NCBI GenBank assembly: GCA_031276435.1
Contig: JAISNB010000082.1
Location: 1-45,204, forward strand
Direction: 5' to 3'
Length of the DNA stretch: 45,204 bases
Origin: Burkholderiaceae bacterium
GTDB taxonomy: Bacteria; Pseudomonadota; Gammaproteobacteria; Burkholderiales; Burkholderiaceae_C
Numbering within the stretch: position 1 is the first letter of the stretch; each line of letters opens with the position of its first letter. The notes beneath the pieces were generated by a model that worked only from the letters and a program-made list of their open reading frames with translations, had not been told where the DNA came from and did not search any database. The position numbers were made by a program, and so were the translations under genes. Below are positions 28,934 to 37,614 of the stretch, one piece after another.

Positions 28934-30187
28934 TTATTGCTCCAAAAGAAGTGCACGCCCCAGGTTGCCGCGGATCAGGGCGGCAGAGGGCGCATGAATC
29001 AGGCCGCAGTGCGCGTTGCGGAAATGCCGCTCCAGCGCGTTGTGGCCGCTGAGGCCGTGGTTGCCAGCCAACTCCAGCGCCAGGGTTGTGGCGCGGGCAG
29101 CATGCTCCATGGCGACATGCCGCGCCGTCAGGCCCAGTTCGCTGTGCGCCGCGCCTGCTTCATAGGCGTGCGCGTGCGCGTCGAGCAAGGTCTCGCTGGT
29201 GTGCAAAAGCAACTGGATGTGCCCGACCTGCTCCTGCACGGTCGGCAGGCTCGCCAGGGCCGCGCCGCCCAGCACGGTCGGCTTGCGACGCTGCAAAAAC
29301 GCTGCAAGCCAGTCCCGCGCGGCAATGGCCACACCGGTATAAACCGATCCCACCAAACTCAGGTACCAGGCAAAGGCATGCTCGTCACGGCGCTGCCCCT
29401 GCGCCGCGCTGTACAGAGCGACGGCATGATCCAGCGGAATCAGCACGTCTTCAAAAACGAAGTCATGGCTTGCCGTGGCCCGCATGCCCAGCGGATTCCA
29501 GGTTTCCACCAGGCGCACGCCGGGCGCGTCACGCGCAACCAGAAACTGGCCCAGCCGAGGCTCCGGCTCGTCGGTTATGGCCAGCACGTTGAGCCAGTCG
29601 AGCAGATGCGATCCGGTCGAATAGATTTTGTGTCCGCTGATGCGCCAGCCCGCGTCGGTGTGCCGCGCGATGGTGGCTGGCAATCCGCCGTACGAGGGCG
29701 AACCCAGTTCCGGCTCGACCTGCACGGCATTGATCAGCGCGGGCGCGCGCAACGCCTGCTGCGTCAGCCGCTGTGCCAGTGCGGCAGGCCATGGGCGTTT
29801 GCCCGCGTCGCTCTGGCGCTGCGAGCGGGCAATGCTGGCATGCTGGCTGTAATGCATGGAAAGAATCAGCGCCACCGAAGGATCGCCCTCGGCAATGGCC
29901 TGCACAACACGCCGCGCCAATGGCAGGCCAGCGCCATGGCCACCGTCGCGGCGGGCAATGGTCAGCCGCAGCAGGTCGGCTTGCAGCAGTTGCTGGAACT
30001 GCTCCGCGGGCGCCTGGCCCGTCGCGTCGTATGCCGCCGCCTTGGCGGCAAAGTCTTGCGCCAACGCACGGGCGCGTGCCAGCAATTCGGCGCCTTCCAG
30101 CGGCGCGGCTGTGGCCGCAGCCGCATGCTCCGGCTGGCTTTGGCCCGGCTCCGTGGCGGGCGCATCAAGAGTCGTTGCAGTGCTCAT
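28934..30187 (-). CDS. Acyl-CoA-dehydrogenase-fold flavoprotein, divergent third copy
   Basis: 417 residues from the ATG at 30187, which has GGGAA nearby. It has RRDGGHGAGLPLARRVVQAI, then GDPSVALILSMHYSQHASIA, the beta-domain block GWRISGHKIYSTGSHLLDWL, TWNPLGMRATASHDFVFEDV and C-terminal LGLTARHVAMEHAARATTL. It ends LERHFRNAHCGLIHAPSAAL then GNLGRALL. The other two copies end in the DszC/SfnB WRN...LNG pattern; this one ends like a conventional acyl-CoA dehydrogenase branch. It may therefore do a different step, either dehydrogenation or monooxygenation. It is third in the minus-strand array and almost touches SBP 3. Confidence 0.8.
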   Translation of the reverse strand: MSTATTLDAPATEPGQSQPEHAAAATAAPLEGAELLARARALAQDFAAKAAAYDATGQAPAEQFQQLLQADLLRLTIARRDGGHGAGLPLARRVVQAIAEGDPSVALILSMHYSQHASIARSQRQSDAGKRPWPAALAQRLTQQALRAPALINAVQVEPELGSPSYGGLPATIARHTDAGWRISGHKIYSTGSHLLDWLNVLAITDEPEPRLGQFLVARDAPGVRLVETWNPLGMRATASHDFVFEDVLIPLDHAVALYSAAQGQRRDEHAFAWYLSLVGSVYTGVAIAARDWLAAFLQRRKPTVLGGAALASLPTVQEQVGHIQLLLHTSETLLDAHAHAYEAGAAHSELGLTARHVAMEHAARATTLALELAGNHGLSGHNALERHFRNAHCGLIHAPSAALIRGNLGRALLLEQ

Positions 30188-30240
30188 GTTTTTCCCATTG
30201 GAAAGAAAATGCCGCCTGCCCCTGGGCAGGCGCAGGCCCG

Positions 30241-31863
30241 TCAGGGTTCTATCCACACGTTGGCGAAGGATTCATTCACGCCATTGGCGCCAAAGGTGTA
30301 GCCATGCACCTTGCGGCTGGCGACGGTCACGGGCTGGAACGCCACCAGGTTCACCACGGGCAGTTCCTCTTGGATGATTTGCTGAAACCGCTGGAACAGC
30401 TGCTTGCGGCGCGCAATGTCAGGCTCCACGGCGGCTTGCTCCAGCAGCGCATCGACCTCGGCGTTGGCGTAGTGGCTGGCGTTGGAAAAACCCAGCCCCA
30501 CCTTGAAATTCTTCGACCAATAGACGCGCTGCACGCCCACCGTGGGGTCGAAGCCGTTGTTCAGATTGTTGACGCTGATGTCGAAATTGCGCTCGGTATA
30601 GGCAGACTTGACGAAACTGCCAAAGTCATTGGCAGCCACGCTGGCCTCGATGCCGATGCGTTTGAGTGCCTGCCGCAGGTATTCCGCGGTTCTGCGATTA
30701 CCCTCGTAGTAAAAGGGATTGAAGATGACGCGCAGCGCAAAGCGCGTACCGTCGGCTTTGCGGGGATAGCCCGCTTCATCCAGCAGGCGCTCGCTGAGTT
30801 TCGGATCGTAGGCGTGCGCCTTGATGCCACTGTCGTGGTAGGTCTTGAGCACCGGGCTGATGGGTGTGGGCGATGGCTGACCATGGCCAAACCAGGCCGT
30901 CTGCACCAGCGCGGGCAGGTTCACCGCGTGGGCAATGGCCTTGCGCACCTTCACATTGGCCAACTCGGGGGTATCCAGGTTGAATTCGAACTGGGACAGG
31001 TTGCCCGAATATTCATACCCCCGGGTCGTGACCGACAGCCCGGGCAGCTTGCCAATGCGCTCCAGATCGCCAAGCGGCACCGGCGTGTCGCCGCCCAGAT
31101 CGATCTTGCCAGCCTCCAGCGCCGCGGCTCTGGCGCCAGGTTCGGTAATGATGTGCACCACGACGCGATCCAGATAAGGCCTGGGCTTGTTCCAGTAGTC
31201 CGGATTGCGATCCAGAATAATGTGGCTGCCCTTGACCCATTCCTTGAAAATGAACGGCCCCGTGCCCACAGGCCGCTGGTTATGGGGATTGGCCCTGACG
31301 TCGCTGCCCTCGTACAGATGGCGCGGCACAATGGGCGACTCGCTGGAAGCTAGCGCCGTGAGCAGGTAGGGCGCGGGCTTGGTCAGCACCAGCACGGCGG
31401 TGTGCGCATCGGGCGTGCGCACTTGCGCCACATTGGCGAAGGTGGCCCGGCCCCGCGGGTGATACTCCTTGAGCGCCAGAATGGACCAAGCCACATCCGC
31501 CGAAGTGAAGGGCTTGCCATCATGCCACTTCACGCCCTCGCGCAGCTTGAAGGTGTACCGCAGCCCGTCGGCGCTAACCGACCATTCGGTAGCCAGCGAT
31601 GGCTTGGGCGTGAGGTCGAAGTCATACTCCAGCAGCCCCTCGATAACCTTGGTGCCAACCTTTTGCGGAAAGCCGAAGGAATTGTCGATGGCCACCACCG
31701 TGGCCGCCTCGGGCACGGCGACAAAATTCAAGGTGCCGCCCCTGTTTGGCTGCTGCGCTGGCGCGCTGGCCGCCGCCAGGGCAAGCAACAGCACCAGCCC
31801 AAAGCCATGCCGGCTTCGGGTCAGCGCCTTCAGAACCGATGGAAACGCATGCGACTGCCGCAT
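30241..31863 (-). CDS. Dipeptide/oligopeptide-type substrate-binding protein (SBP 4)
   Basis: 540 residues from the ATG at 31863. The open frame continues far upstream, but that part is antisense to the neighbouring monooxygenase frame and is rejected. The signal peptide has a long basic part, then GFGLVLLLALAAASAPAQQ. The mature protein begins NRGGTLNFVAVPEAA. Motifs are VIEGLLEYDFDLTP, FKLREGVKWHDGKPFTSADV, GTGPFIFKEWVKGSHII and RNPDYWNKPRPYLDRVV. The shared signature reads FDPTVGVQRVYWSKNFKVGL. It follows the SfnG/SsuD-like monooxygenase gene at 44 bp and precedes the third acyl-CoA-dehydrogenase-fold gene at 53 bp. Confidence 0.86.
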   Translation of the reverse strand: MRQSHAFPSVLKALTRSRHGFGLVLLLALAAASAPAQQPNRGGTLNFVAVPEAATVVAIDNSFGFPQKVGTKVIEGLLEYDFDLTPKPSLATEWSVSADGLRYTFKLREGVKWHDGKPFTSADVAWSILALKEYHPRGRATFANVAQVRTPDAHTAVLVLTKPAPYLLTALASSESPIVPRHLYEGSDVRANPHNQRPVGTGPFIFKEWVKGSHIILDRNPDYWNKPRPYLDRVVVHIITEPGARAAALEAGKIDLGGDTPVPLGDLERIGKLPGLSVTTRGYEYSGNLSQFEFNLDTPELANVKVRKAIAHAVNLPALVQTAWFGHGQPSPTPISPVLKTYHDSGIKAHAYDPKLSERLLDEAGYPRKADGTRFALRVIFNPFYYEGNRRTAEYLRQALKRIGIEASVAANDFGSFVKSAYTERNFDISVNNLNNGFDPTVGVQRVYWSKNFKVGLGFSNASHYANAEVDALLEQAAVEPDIARRKQLFQRFQQIIQEELPVVNLVAFQPVTVASRKVHGYTFGANGVNESFANVWIEP

Positions 31864-31907
31864 AGAGCGCCCTTTTCTGCAACGAGGAAATGAAGAATGG
31901 GGCTGGC

Positions 31908-33083
31908 TCAAAGCCGCAAACCGGCCTGCTTCAAAAGCGGCAGGATGCGATCGCCAAAGAATTGCAGATCGGGCTTGAAGTCGAAAAAGCTCAACTGCAA
32001 GCCATCGACGCCCGCCTTGTGCAATTGCACGAATTGCTCGACCACCTGCTCGGGCGTGCCCACCACTTCGATGTTGCCGCCAATGGCGCGGCGGCTGGGC
32101 GGATCGATGCCCTCGCGCCCCTTCCAGGCCTGCGCGTCGCTGTCGAGGGTATGCGTGCGGAAATCCTGATGCGCCACGATGGCGTCGTAATAGGCCCGGG
32201 TTTCGGCTTCCGTTTCGCGGCTGATGACCAGCGGGTTCAGCAGGGTGCGCACCTGCCTGCCCTGCGCACGCGCCGCCTGCTTGATGCGCGCCGTGTGCGC
32301 AGGCAGTGCGGCAATCGCGCTGGCCGCGTCCGAAGCGCCGGGACTGGTGATGAACACCACGTCTGAGTAGCGCGCCGCGTACTCGATGCCCGCGTCCGAT
32401 CCGGTGGCGTTGACCAGCAGGGGGCGGCCAAACCTGGGCTTGGGCGTGACGTAGGCATTCTTGAGCTTCCAGCTCGATTCGCCAGAGAAGCTGAAAGGCT
32501 CGTCGTTCTGCCACAGGCGTTGCAGCACCTCGATGAATTCGGCCGTCAGTTCATAGCGGCGGTCGTGCTCGATGCGTTCCCCACCAAAGGCCTCGTACTC
32601 GACCGCGCGGTGCCCGGTCACCACGTTGATGCCCCAACGCCCGCCCGTAATGTGATCCAGCGTCGCACCCCATTTGGCCAGGTGCAGCGGATGCAGCGGC
32701 CCGTACAGCACATGGATGGTCGAAATCAGGATGATGCGCTGCGTAACCGAGGTCAGCGCCGCCGTGGTCAGAAAGGAGTCCAGCGCGTTGCCGTCAAGCA
32801 CGCCGCCATAGCCGCCCTTGGGCAGCCATTGTGACAGGGCAAACACCAGATCGAAGCCCAGCGATTCCACCTTGAGCACCAGGTCGCGGTTGTATTCCCA
32901 GCGCCAGTCGGTCGTGCGCGGCAAGGTGGACGCGCTCCAGCCACCGGCCTGGATCGGCAGGAAAAGCCCGAGCAAAATCGGCTGCCGCAGCGCTTGCGAG
33001 ACTGGACTGTCCGGAAAATCCAGCGGGGATGAAAAACGCTCCACACCCACAATGGAGCCTGCTTTTTTCAGTGTTGCCGTCAT
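31908..33083 (-). CDS. Luciferase-like FMNH2-dependent monooxygenase, SfnG/SsuD-like
   Basis: 391 residues from the ATG at 33083, chosen because GGAGG lies 5 nt upstream; a TTG 12 bp further up is less likely. Features of two-component flavin monooxygenases acting on sulfones or sulfonates are RTTDWRWEYNRDLVLKVESL near residue 60, SQWLPKGGYGG, GATLDHITGGRWGINVVTGH, EHDRRYELTAEFIEVLQRLW and KPRFGRPLLVNATGSDAG. The closest well-known enzymes are SfnG (dimethylsulfone to methanesulfinate) and SsuD (alkanesulfonates to aldehyde plus sulfite). It lacks its own flavin reductase gene alongside; the nitroreductase at the operon end is a candidate. It is the first gene of the minus-strand array behind a strong promoter. 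Confidence 0.85.
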   Translation of the reverse strand: MTATLKKAGSIVGVERFSSPLDFPDSPVSQALRQPILLGLFLPIQAGGWSASTLPRTTDWRWEYNRDLVLKVESLGFDLVFALSQWLPKGGYGGVLDGNALDSFLTTAALTSVTQRIILISTIHVLYGPLHPLHLAKWGATLDHITGGRWGINVVTGHRAVEYEAFGGERIEHDRRYELTAEFIEVLQRLWQNDEPFSFSGESSWKLKNAYVTPKPRFGRPLLVNATGSDAGIEYAARYSDVVFITSPGASDAASAIAALPAHTARIKQAARAQGRQVRTLLNPLVISRETEAETRAYYDAIVAHQDFRTHTLDSDAQAWKGREGIDPPSRRAIGGNIEVVGTPEQVVEQFVQLHKAGVDGLQLSFFDFKPDLQFFGDRILPLLKQAGLRL

Positions 33084-33095
33084 AAAAACCTCCAA

Positions 33096-33105
33096 TTGTT
33101 AACAA
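33096..33105. promoter_or_regulatory. Palindrome overlapping the leader next to the ribosome binding site
   Basis: TTGTTAACAA is a perfect 10-bp palindrome ending only 5 nt before the GGAGG of the SfnG/SsuD-like gene, inside its predicted leader. It could be an operator or an RNA element; it is too short to be sure. Confidence 0.3.
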
Positions 33106-33148
33106 ATAACTTTCTGAAAAATAGACCGCACCAATATACGGTGGGCTA

Positions 33149-33178
33149 ATTATAAAAAGCAGAAATCCAGTATGTCAA
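33149..33178 (-). promoter_or_regulatory. Strong sigma-70-type promoter of the eight-gene minus-strand array
   Basis: On the minus strand a perfect TTGACA (33173-33178) and a perfect TATAAT (33149-33154) are 18 nt apart. The predicted start is near 33142, leaving a leader of about 60 nt. A weak dyad CACC...GGTG at 33130-33144 covers the start site and could be a repressor site. Confidence 0.75.
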
Positions 33179-33199
33179 ACAATAATTTATTATTTGTTT
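33177..33199. promoter_or_regulatory. AT-rich imperfect dyad between the divergent promoters
   Basis: AAACAATAAT (33177-33186) and ATTATTTGTTT (33189-33199) are inverted copies with one extra T. The dyad touches the -35 box of the minus-strand promoter and lies about 30 bp upstream of the plus-strand promoter, a good place for a shared activator. AT-richness raises the chance of coincidence. Confidence 0.35.
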
Positions 33200-33229
33200 A
33201 TAGCTTATATGAAAATAAGAATAAAGTCT

Positions 33230-33258
33230 TTGACAAAAATAAATCGCGCCCATAGCAT
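33230..33258 (+). promoter_or_regulatory. Sigma-70-type promoter of the sulfonate-type ABC operon
   Basis: Perfect TTGACA (33230-33235), 17-nt spacer and TAGCAT (33253-33258, 4 of 6), ending 35 nt before the GTG start of the receptor gene. It is back to back with the minus-strand promoter; the two -35 boxes are about 50 bp apart. Confidence 0.6.
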
Positions 33259-33293
33259 GAATTCATCGATTTACGAAATCACAGGAGTTTTGT

Positions 33294-34394
33294 GTGCCTC
33301 ACCATTCGCACCCCCCATCCCCCCGGTTTCCACCTGGAAGAGCCGCCGCAAGCCCGGCAGCAAGGCTGGTTTTCAAGCGTGTTTTGGGCCGGGTCATGGC
33401 CGCTGCCGCGGTTGTTGCTGGAATGACCTTTGGCATGCCCGCCAGCGCCCAGCAACTGGGCGCCATCCCCGACACTGTTCCACCCCATACGGTGCTGCGC
33501 ATCGGCGATCCAAAAACCCAGCGCGCGCTGGAACTTTCGGGAGACATCAAGAAGCTGCCATTCAAGGTCGAATGGCTCAACCTCAGCGGCGGCCCGCGCA
33601 CCATTGAGGCCTTTCGCGCCAAGGCCCTGGATGTGGGATCGGTGGCCGACATTCCCCCCATCCACGCCAACTGGACCAATCTGCCGACCAAAATCGTGGC
33701 CGTCGGCTTTCGCAAGGACGCGGTCAATCACCCGATTTATCAATTGGGCATCGCGCCGCACGCGGGCATCCACAAAATCCAGGATCTGAAAGGCAAAAAA
33801 ATCGCCTACAGCCCCGGCCAGGCGCAGGGCGCGCTGGTGCAGCGCGTTCTCATCAAGGCTGGCTTGAGGCAAGATGAAGTCAAGCTGGTGGAGATGCCCA
33901 GCACCGGCGACACCTACGCCAACGCGCTGGCCAGCGGACTGGTGGATGCAGCCCCTCTGGGAGAGGCCATCCAGCCACGTTTCATTGCCAACTACGGCAA
34001 GGATGGCGCCAGGCTGATCTCGCACGGCCTCAAGGATGACCCCGCGTATCTCTACGCGCCGGTGGAGGTGCTGGCCGATCCCGCCAAAGCCGCCGCGCTG
34101 CGCGAGTACGTGAAATTCTGGGCCAGAGCCTCGCGCTGGGTTTATGAGCATCCGCAGCAATGGGTGCAGGGCTGGTTCGTCGAAAACCAGGGGCTGGACA
34201 GGCAAACCGGCGAAATTCTGGCCCGCTCCGCCGGTGAGCCGGACATTCCCGATGACTGGAACGAGGCCATCGAGCGCCAGCAGGAAACCATCGACCTGCT
34301 GGCCAGAGTGGGCAACAAGCCGCGGCTGAAAGCCGCCGGCATTTTTGATCGCCGCTTCGAGCACGTCGCCGGCCAAGCCCTGAAAGAGCCATGA
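33294..34394 (+). CDS. Aliphatic-sulfonate-type ABC substrate-binding protein (SsuA-like)
   Basis: Periplasmic receptor of the SsuA/NrtA/TauA class, 366 residues. The GTG at 33294 has AGGAG 7 nt upstream. The N-terminus is longer than usual; the signal core is VMAAAAVVAGMTFGM with cleavage after ASAQ. Typical blocks are TVLRIGDPKTQRALELSG, PFKVEWLNLSGGPRTIEAFR, ALDVGSVADIPPIHAN, DLKGKKIAYSPGQAQGALVQ and DTYANALASGLVDAAPLGEA. It imports sulfonates or a related sulfur compound together with the next two genes, which overlap in series. The DszB-like enzyme at 26230-27309 shares this overall fold but lacks a signal peptide. Confidence 0.88.
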   Translation: MPHHSHPPSPRFPPGRAAASPAARLVFKRVLGRVMAAAAVVAGMTFGMPASAQQLGAIPDTVPPHTVLRIGDPKTQRALELSGDIKKLPFKVEWLNLSGGPRTIEAFRAKALDVGSVADIPPIHANWTNLPTKIVAVGFRKDAVNHPIYQLGIAPHAGIHKIQDLKGKKIAYSPGQAQGALVQRVLIKAGLRQDEVKLVEMPSTGDTYANALASGLVDAAPLGEAIQPRFIANYGKDGARLISHGLKDDPAYLYAPVEVLADPAKAAALREYVKFWARASRWVYEHPQQWVQGWFVENQGLDRQTGEILARSAGEPDIPDDWNEAIERQQETIDLLARVGNKPRLKAAGIFDRRFEHVAGQALKEP

Positions 34395-35290
34395 GCATGA
34401 GCGCCGCAGCCAGCAATATCCTGCACGCGGGCGCAGCGCCCGCCCTGGTGGCGCAACCGGCCAGCGCGCCGCAATCTTGCGTCGCAGCAACGCCTGCCAA
34501 TCATCTAGCCCGCCGCTCGCGCCTTGGGCCGGGCAAACCCATTGCCTATGGCGCGCTCATCGGCCCGGTGCTCTTGCTCGTTATCTGGTCGCTCGGATCG
34601 GCCACGGGCTGGATCGACCAGCGCACGCTGGCGCCTCCCTGGGTGGTGGTGAAAACCGTTGGCGAACTGGTGCAATCCGGCAGGCTTTGGGAGAACTTTC
34701 ACACCTCCGCCTGGCGCGCCACGCAAGGCCTGTTCTGGGGTGTGCTGGGGGGCGTCATCCTGGGCGTTACCGCGGGCTTGAGCCGCATTGGCGAATACCT
34801 CATCGACGGGCCGGTGCAGATCAAGCGCGCCATCCCGACGCTGGCGTTGATCCCCATCTTGATGCTGTGGCTGGGCATTGGCGAGACCATGAAAATCACC
34901 ACCATTGCGCTGATCGCCCTGGTGCCCATCTATATCCAGACCCATGACTGCCTGCGCTCCATCGACAACCGCTATCTGGAACTGTCCGAAACGCTGGGTG
35001 TGACGCGCTGGGAATTCATTCGCAACGTTGTGCTGCCCGGTTCATTGCCTGGCTTTTTGATCGGGCTGCGCTTTGCCGTCACCTCATCGTGGCTGGCGCT
35101 GGTCGTGGTGGAGCAGGTCAACTCCATCAGCGGCATCGGCTACATGATCGAACTGGCCCGTACCTACGGCCAGACGGAAATCATCGTGGTCGGCCTGGCG
35201 CTGTACGCCATCCTTGGCCTGGGTTCGGACTGGCTGGTTCGTCTGCTGCAAAAAAAGGTGCTGAAATGGCGCAAGACACTGAACGACTGA
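34391..35290 (+). CDS. Sulfonate-type ABC transporter permease (SsuC-like)
   Basis: 299 residues, overlapping the receptor gene by 4 bp (ATGA). An Ala-rich N-terminus of about 50 residues is followed by six helices starting with GALIGPVLLLVIWSLGSATG. The BPD-type coupling loop is ELSETLGVTRWEFIRNVVLP with GSLPGFLIGLRFA after it. LIPILMLWLGIGETMK is characteristic of SsuC/TauC. Its 3' end overlaps the ATPase gene by 25 bp, so all three subunits are coupled. Confidence 0.92.
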   Translation: MSMSAAASNILHAGAAPALVAQPASAPQSCVAATPANHLARRSRLGPGKPIAYGALIGPVLLLVIWSLGSATGWIDQRTLAPPWVVVKTVGELVQSGRLWENFHTSAWRATQGLFWGVLGGVILGVTAGLSRIGEYLIDGPVQIKRAIPTLALIPILMLWLGIGETMKITTIALIALVPIYIQTHDCLRSIDNRYLELSETLGVTRWEFIRNVVLPGSLPGFLIGLRFAVTSSWLALVVVEQVNSISGIGYMIELARTYGQTEIIVVGLALYAILGLGSDWLVRLLQKKVLKWRKTLND

Positions 35291-36168
35291 ATTGGGCCGC
35301 CGTGGCTGCTGCGAACGGGCATGCGCGAGAAACCAGCGCAAACAGCGCACCCGAAGCGGCAGCGGCAGACGTCGTGGTGCGTGTGCGGCAACTGGTGCGC
35401 CGTTTTGGCGCTCGCACCATCCTCGACCATGTAGACCTCGACATCCGCCGCGGCGAATTCGTGGCCCTGCTCGGACACAGCGGCTGCGGCAAGAGCACCT
35501 TTTTGCGCTCGCTGGCGGGGCTGGATTACGACGTGGTCGGCACCGGCAGCATCGCCACGCCGCAGCCCATGGCCGTGGTGTTTCAGGACGCCCGGCTGCT
35601 ACCGTGGAAATCGGTGCTCGACAACGTCATCTACGGTCTGCGCGGCCCTGCCCCGCAACTGCGGGGCCGCGAAACCCTCAGGGAGGTCGGCCTCGAAGGG
35701 CGCGAAAGCGCCTGGCCAAGCGACCTCTCCGGCGGTGAACAACAGCGCGTGGCGCTGGCCCGCGCACTGGTGCGCAGTCCGCAGCTTTTGCTGGCCGACG
35801 AGCCATTTGGCGCCCTGGACGCGCTGACGCGGCTGCGCATGCACAGCCTGCTGGGCCTGCTGTGCCAGCGCCACCGGCCAGCGGTGCTGCTGGTCACGCA
35901 CGATGTGGACGAGGCCATCCATCTGGCCGATCGCATTCTCGTGCTCAACCACGGGCGCTTCAGCATCGACGTGCCGACTCTCCTGCCCGGGCGGGATGCC
36001 GCCACCACCGTCCGTCTGGCCCGCATTGCCTCGCTGCGCCAGCAGTTGCTGCAAGGCCTTGGCGTGCGCCCCGACGACGCCCCGCCCCCGGAACACACCC
36101 GCGCCGAAAAACAGGCTATTGCCGCGCCATCACCTGCTACCAATGAGGCACCACGCAAAGCAGCCTGA
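35266..36168 (+). CDS. Sulfonate-type ABC transporter ATP-binding protein (SsuB-like)
   Basis: 300 residues from the ATG at 35266. Walker A GHSGCGKST spans residues 70-78, the Q-loop is in VVFQDARLLPW (104-114), signature LSGGE 154-158, Walker B LLLADEP 174-180 followed by FGALD, and the switch His in LLVTHDVDEA. The short Q-loop-to-signature distance is typical of SsuB. The N-terminal 35 and C-terminal 45 residues are Ala-rich extensions without recognised function. It starts inside the permease gene, and the DszA-like gene follows after 71 bp. Confidence 0.93.
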   Translation: MAQDTERLNWAAVAAANGHARETSANSAPEAAAADVVVRVRQLVRRFGARTILDHVDLDIRRGEFVALLGHSGCGKSTFLRSLAGLDYDVVGTGSIATPQPMAVVFQDARLLPWKSVLDNVIYGLRGPAPQLRGRETLREVGLEGRESAWPSDLSGGEQQRVALARALVRSPQLLLADEPFGALDALTRLRMHSLLGLLCQRHRPAVLLVTHDVDEAIHLADRILVLNHGRFSIDVPTLLPGRDAATTVRLARIASLRQQLLQGLGVRPDDAPPPEHTRAEKQAIAAPSPATNEAPRKAA

Positions 36169-36239
36169 CCTGTCCACAACCCAAGCACAACCCCTGGCAA
36201 CCCCGCTCTTATCAACCAACTCACATCGGATCAACCACC

Positions 36240-37592
36240 ATGTCAAAAAAACGCAGTCTTACCCTCAATCTGTTCATCTACCCCAATGGCCACCACGAGG
36301 CGGCCTGGCGTTACTCCAAGGCGGCGCGCGAGCGCATTCTGGACGTGCGCTTTTACCAGGAACTGGCTCAGCAGGCCGAAACCGCCAAATTCGACGCCGT
36401 GTTCTTTGCCGATGGCCTGGGCATTGGCGATGGCGTGCGTTACGCCAGCCGTTTCCACCTCGAACCCATCACACTGATCAACGCGCTGGCGGCGGCCACG
36501 CAGAAAATCGGTTTCATCGCCACCGCCTCCACCTCGTTTTACGATCCCTACACGCTGGCGCGCCTGCTTGGGTCAACAGACCACTGGAGCGGCGGGCGCG
36601 TGGGCTGGAACATCGTGACCACCTCGCTCAAGAGCGCGGCGCAAAACTATGGCCACGCGCAGTACATTCCCCATACCCTGCGCTATGAGCGCGCGCATGA
36701 ATTCGTGCAGGCCATCACCCGCCTGTGGGACAGTTGGGAAGACGAGGCCTTCGTCAACGACGCCGCCTCCGGCATCTTTGCCGACACCGAGCGCATCCAC
36801 GCCCCCAACTTCATCGGCAAGCATCTGAGCGTAAAAGGGGCGCTGAACGTGCCGCGTTCGCCGCAGGGGCGGCCCGTCTACGTGCAGGCCGGCTCCTCCG
36901 AAGATGGCCGCCAGTTTGCCGCGCAGTATGCAGAGGCCATCTTCACCGCGCACCAAAGCCTGGAAAGCGCCCAAGCCTTCTACCGCGACGTCAAGCAACG
37001 CGCCTCGCAACAATTCGCACGCCATCCGGATCACGTGAAAATCCTGCCCGGACTCAGCCCCTTCATCGGCTCCACCGAAGCCGAGGCGCTGACGCTGCAA
37101 CGCGAATTCAATGAACTGGTCCAGCCCGAATTCTCGCTGCTGCAATTGAAAAACCAGCTTGGACTGGAGGTCGACCTGCGCGGCCACAACCTCGACGCGC
37201 CCTTCCCGCGTCACCTGATCCCCGACAACAATCCGGATCAGCAGGCCCACAGCCGCTTCCAGCTCATCGTCGACATCATCGACCGCGAAAAGCCGACGCT
37301 GCGCCAGCTCATCCAGCGCCTGGCTGGCGCGCGCGGCCACTTTGTGCTGGCTGGTACGCCCGAGCAGATTGCCAACCACATCGAAACCTGGTTCACGCAA
37401 GGCGCTGCCGATGGCATCAACGTCATGCCGCCCTGGCTGCCCGGCGGTTTCGAGGTCTTTACCCGCGAAGTCGTGCCCATTCTGCGCAAACGTGGCCTGT
37501 TCCGTGAGGACTACAGCGGCAGCACGCTGCGCGATCACCTGGGCCTGCCAAGACCCGCCAGCCTGTACACGCCCAACCAGCAGGCTGCCTGA
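36240..37592 (+). CDS. Luciferase-like flavin monooxygenase of the NtaA/SnaA/DszA family
   Basis: 450 residues, close to DszA (about 453), which opens dibenzothiophene sulfone to a sulfinate with FMNH2 and O2. Family motifs are AAWRYSKAARERILDVRFYQ, FDAVFFADGLG, FHLEPITLINALAAAT, GSTDHWSGGRVGWNIVTTSL, RLWDSWEDEAFV, GALNVPRSPQGRPVYVQAGS and the C-terminal PWLPGGFEVF then RKRGLFREDYSGSTLRDHLG. Relatives also act on EDTA, nitrilotriacetate, pristinamycin and alkyl-sulfur compounds, so family alone does not fix the substrate. The sulfonate-type importer upstream and the desulfinase elsewhere in the island make a sulfone or thioether derivative plausible. No strong ribosome binding site is seen before the ATG, but MSKKRSLTLNLF is a normal start. 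Confidence 0.85.
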   Translation: MSKKRSLTLNLFIYPNGHHEAAWRYSKAARERILDVRFYQELAQQAETAKFDAVFFADGLGIGDGVRYASRFHLEPITLINALAAATQKIGFIATASTSFYDPYTLARLLGSTDHWSGGRVGWNIVTTSLKSAAQNYGHAQYIPHTLRYERAHEFVQAITRLWDSWEDEAFVNDAASGIFADTERIHAPNFIGKHLSVKGALNVPRSPQGRPVYVQAGSSEDGRQFAAQYAEAIFTAHQSLESAQAFYRDVKQRASQQFARHPDHVKILPGLSPFIGSTEAEALTLQREFNELVQPEFSLLQLKNQLGLEVDLRGHNLDAPFPRHLIPDNNPDQQAHSRFQLIVDIIDREKPTLRQLIQRLAGARGHFVLAGTPEQIANHIETWFTQGAADGINVMPPWLPGGFEVFTREVVPILRKRGLFREDYSGSTLRDHLGLPRPASLYTPNQQAA

Positions 37593-37614
37593 AAAAAACG
37601 CACGTGCGCAAAGT

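Noticed and set aside
31864..32514. Upstream extension of the SBP 4 frame by 217 codons
   Set aside because: It lies inside the 3' part of the SfnG/SsuD-like gene in another frame; the signal peptide starts at 31863.
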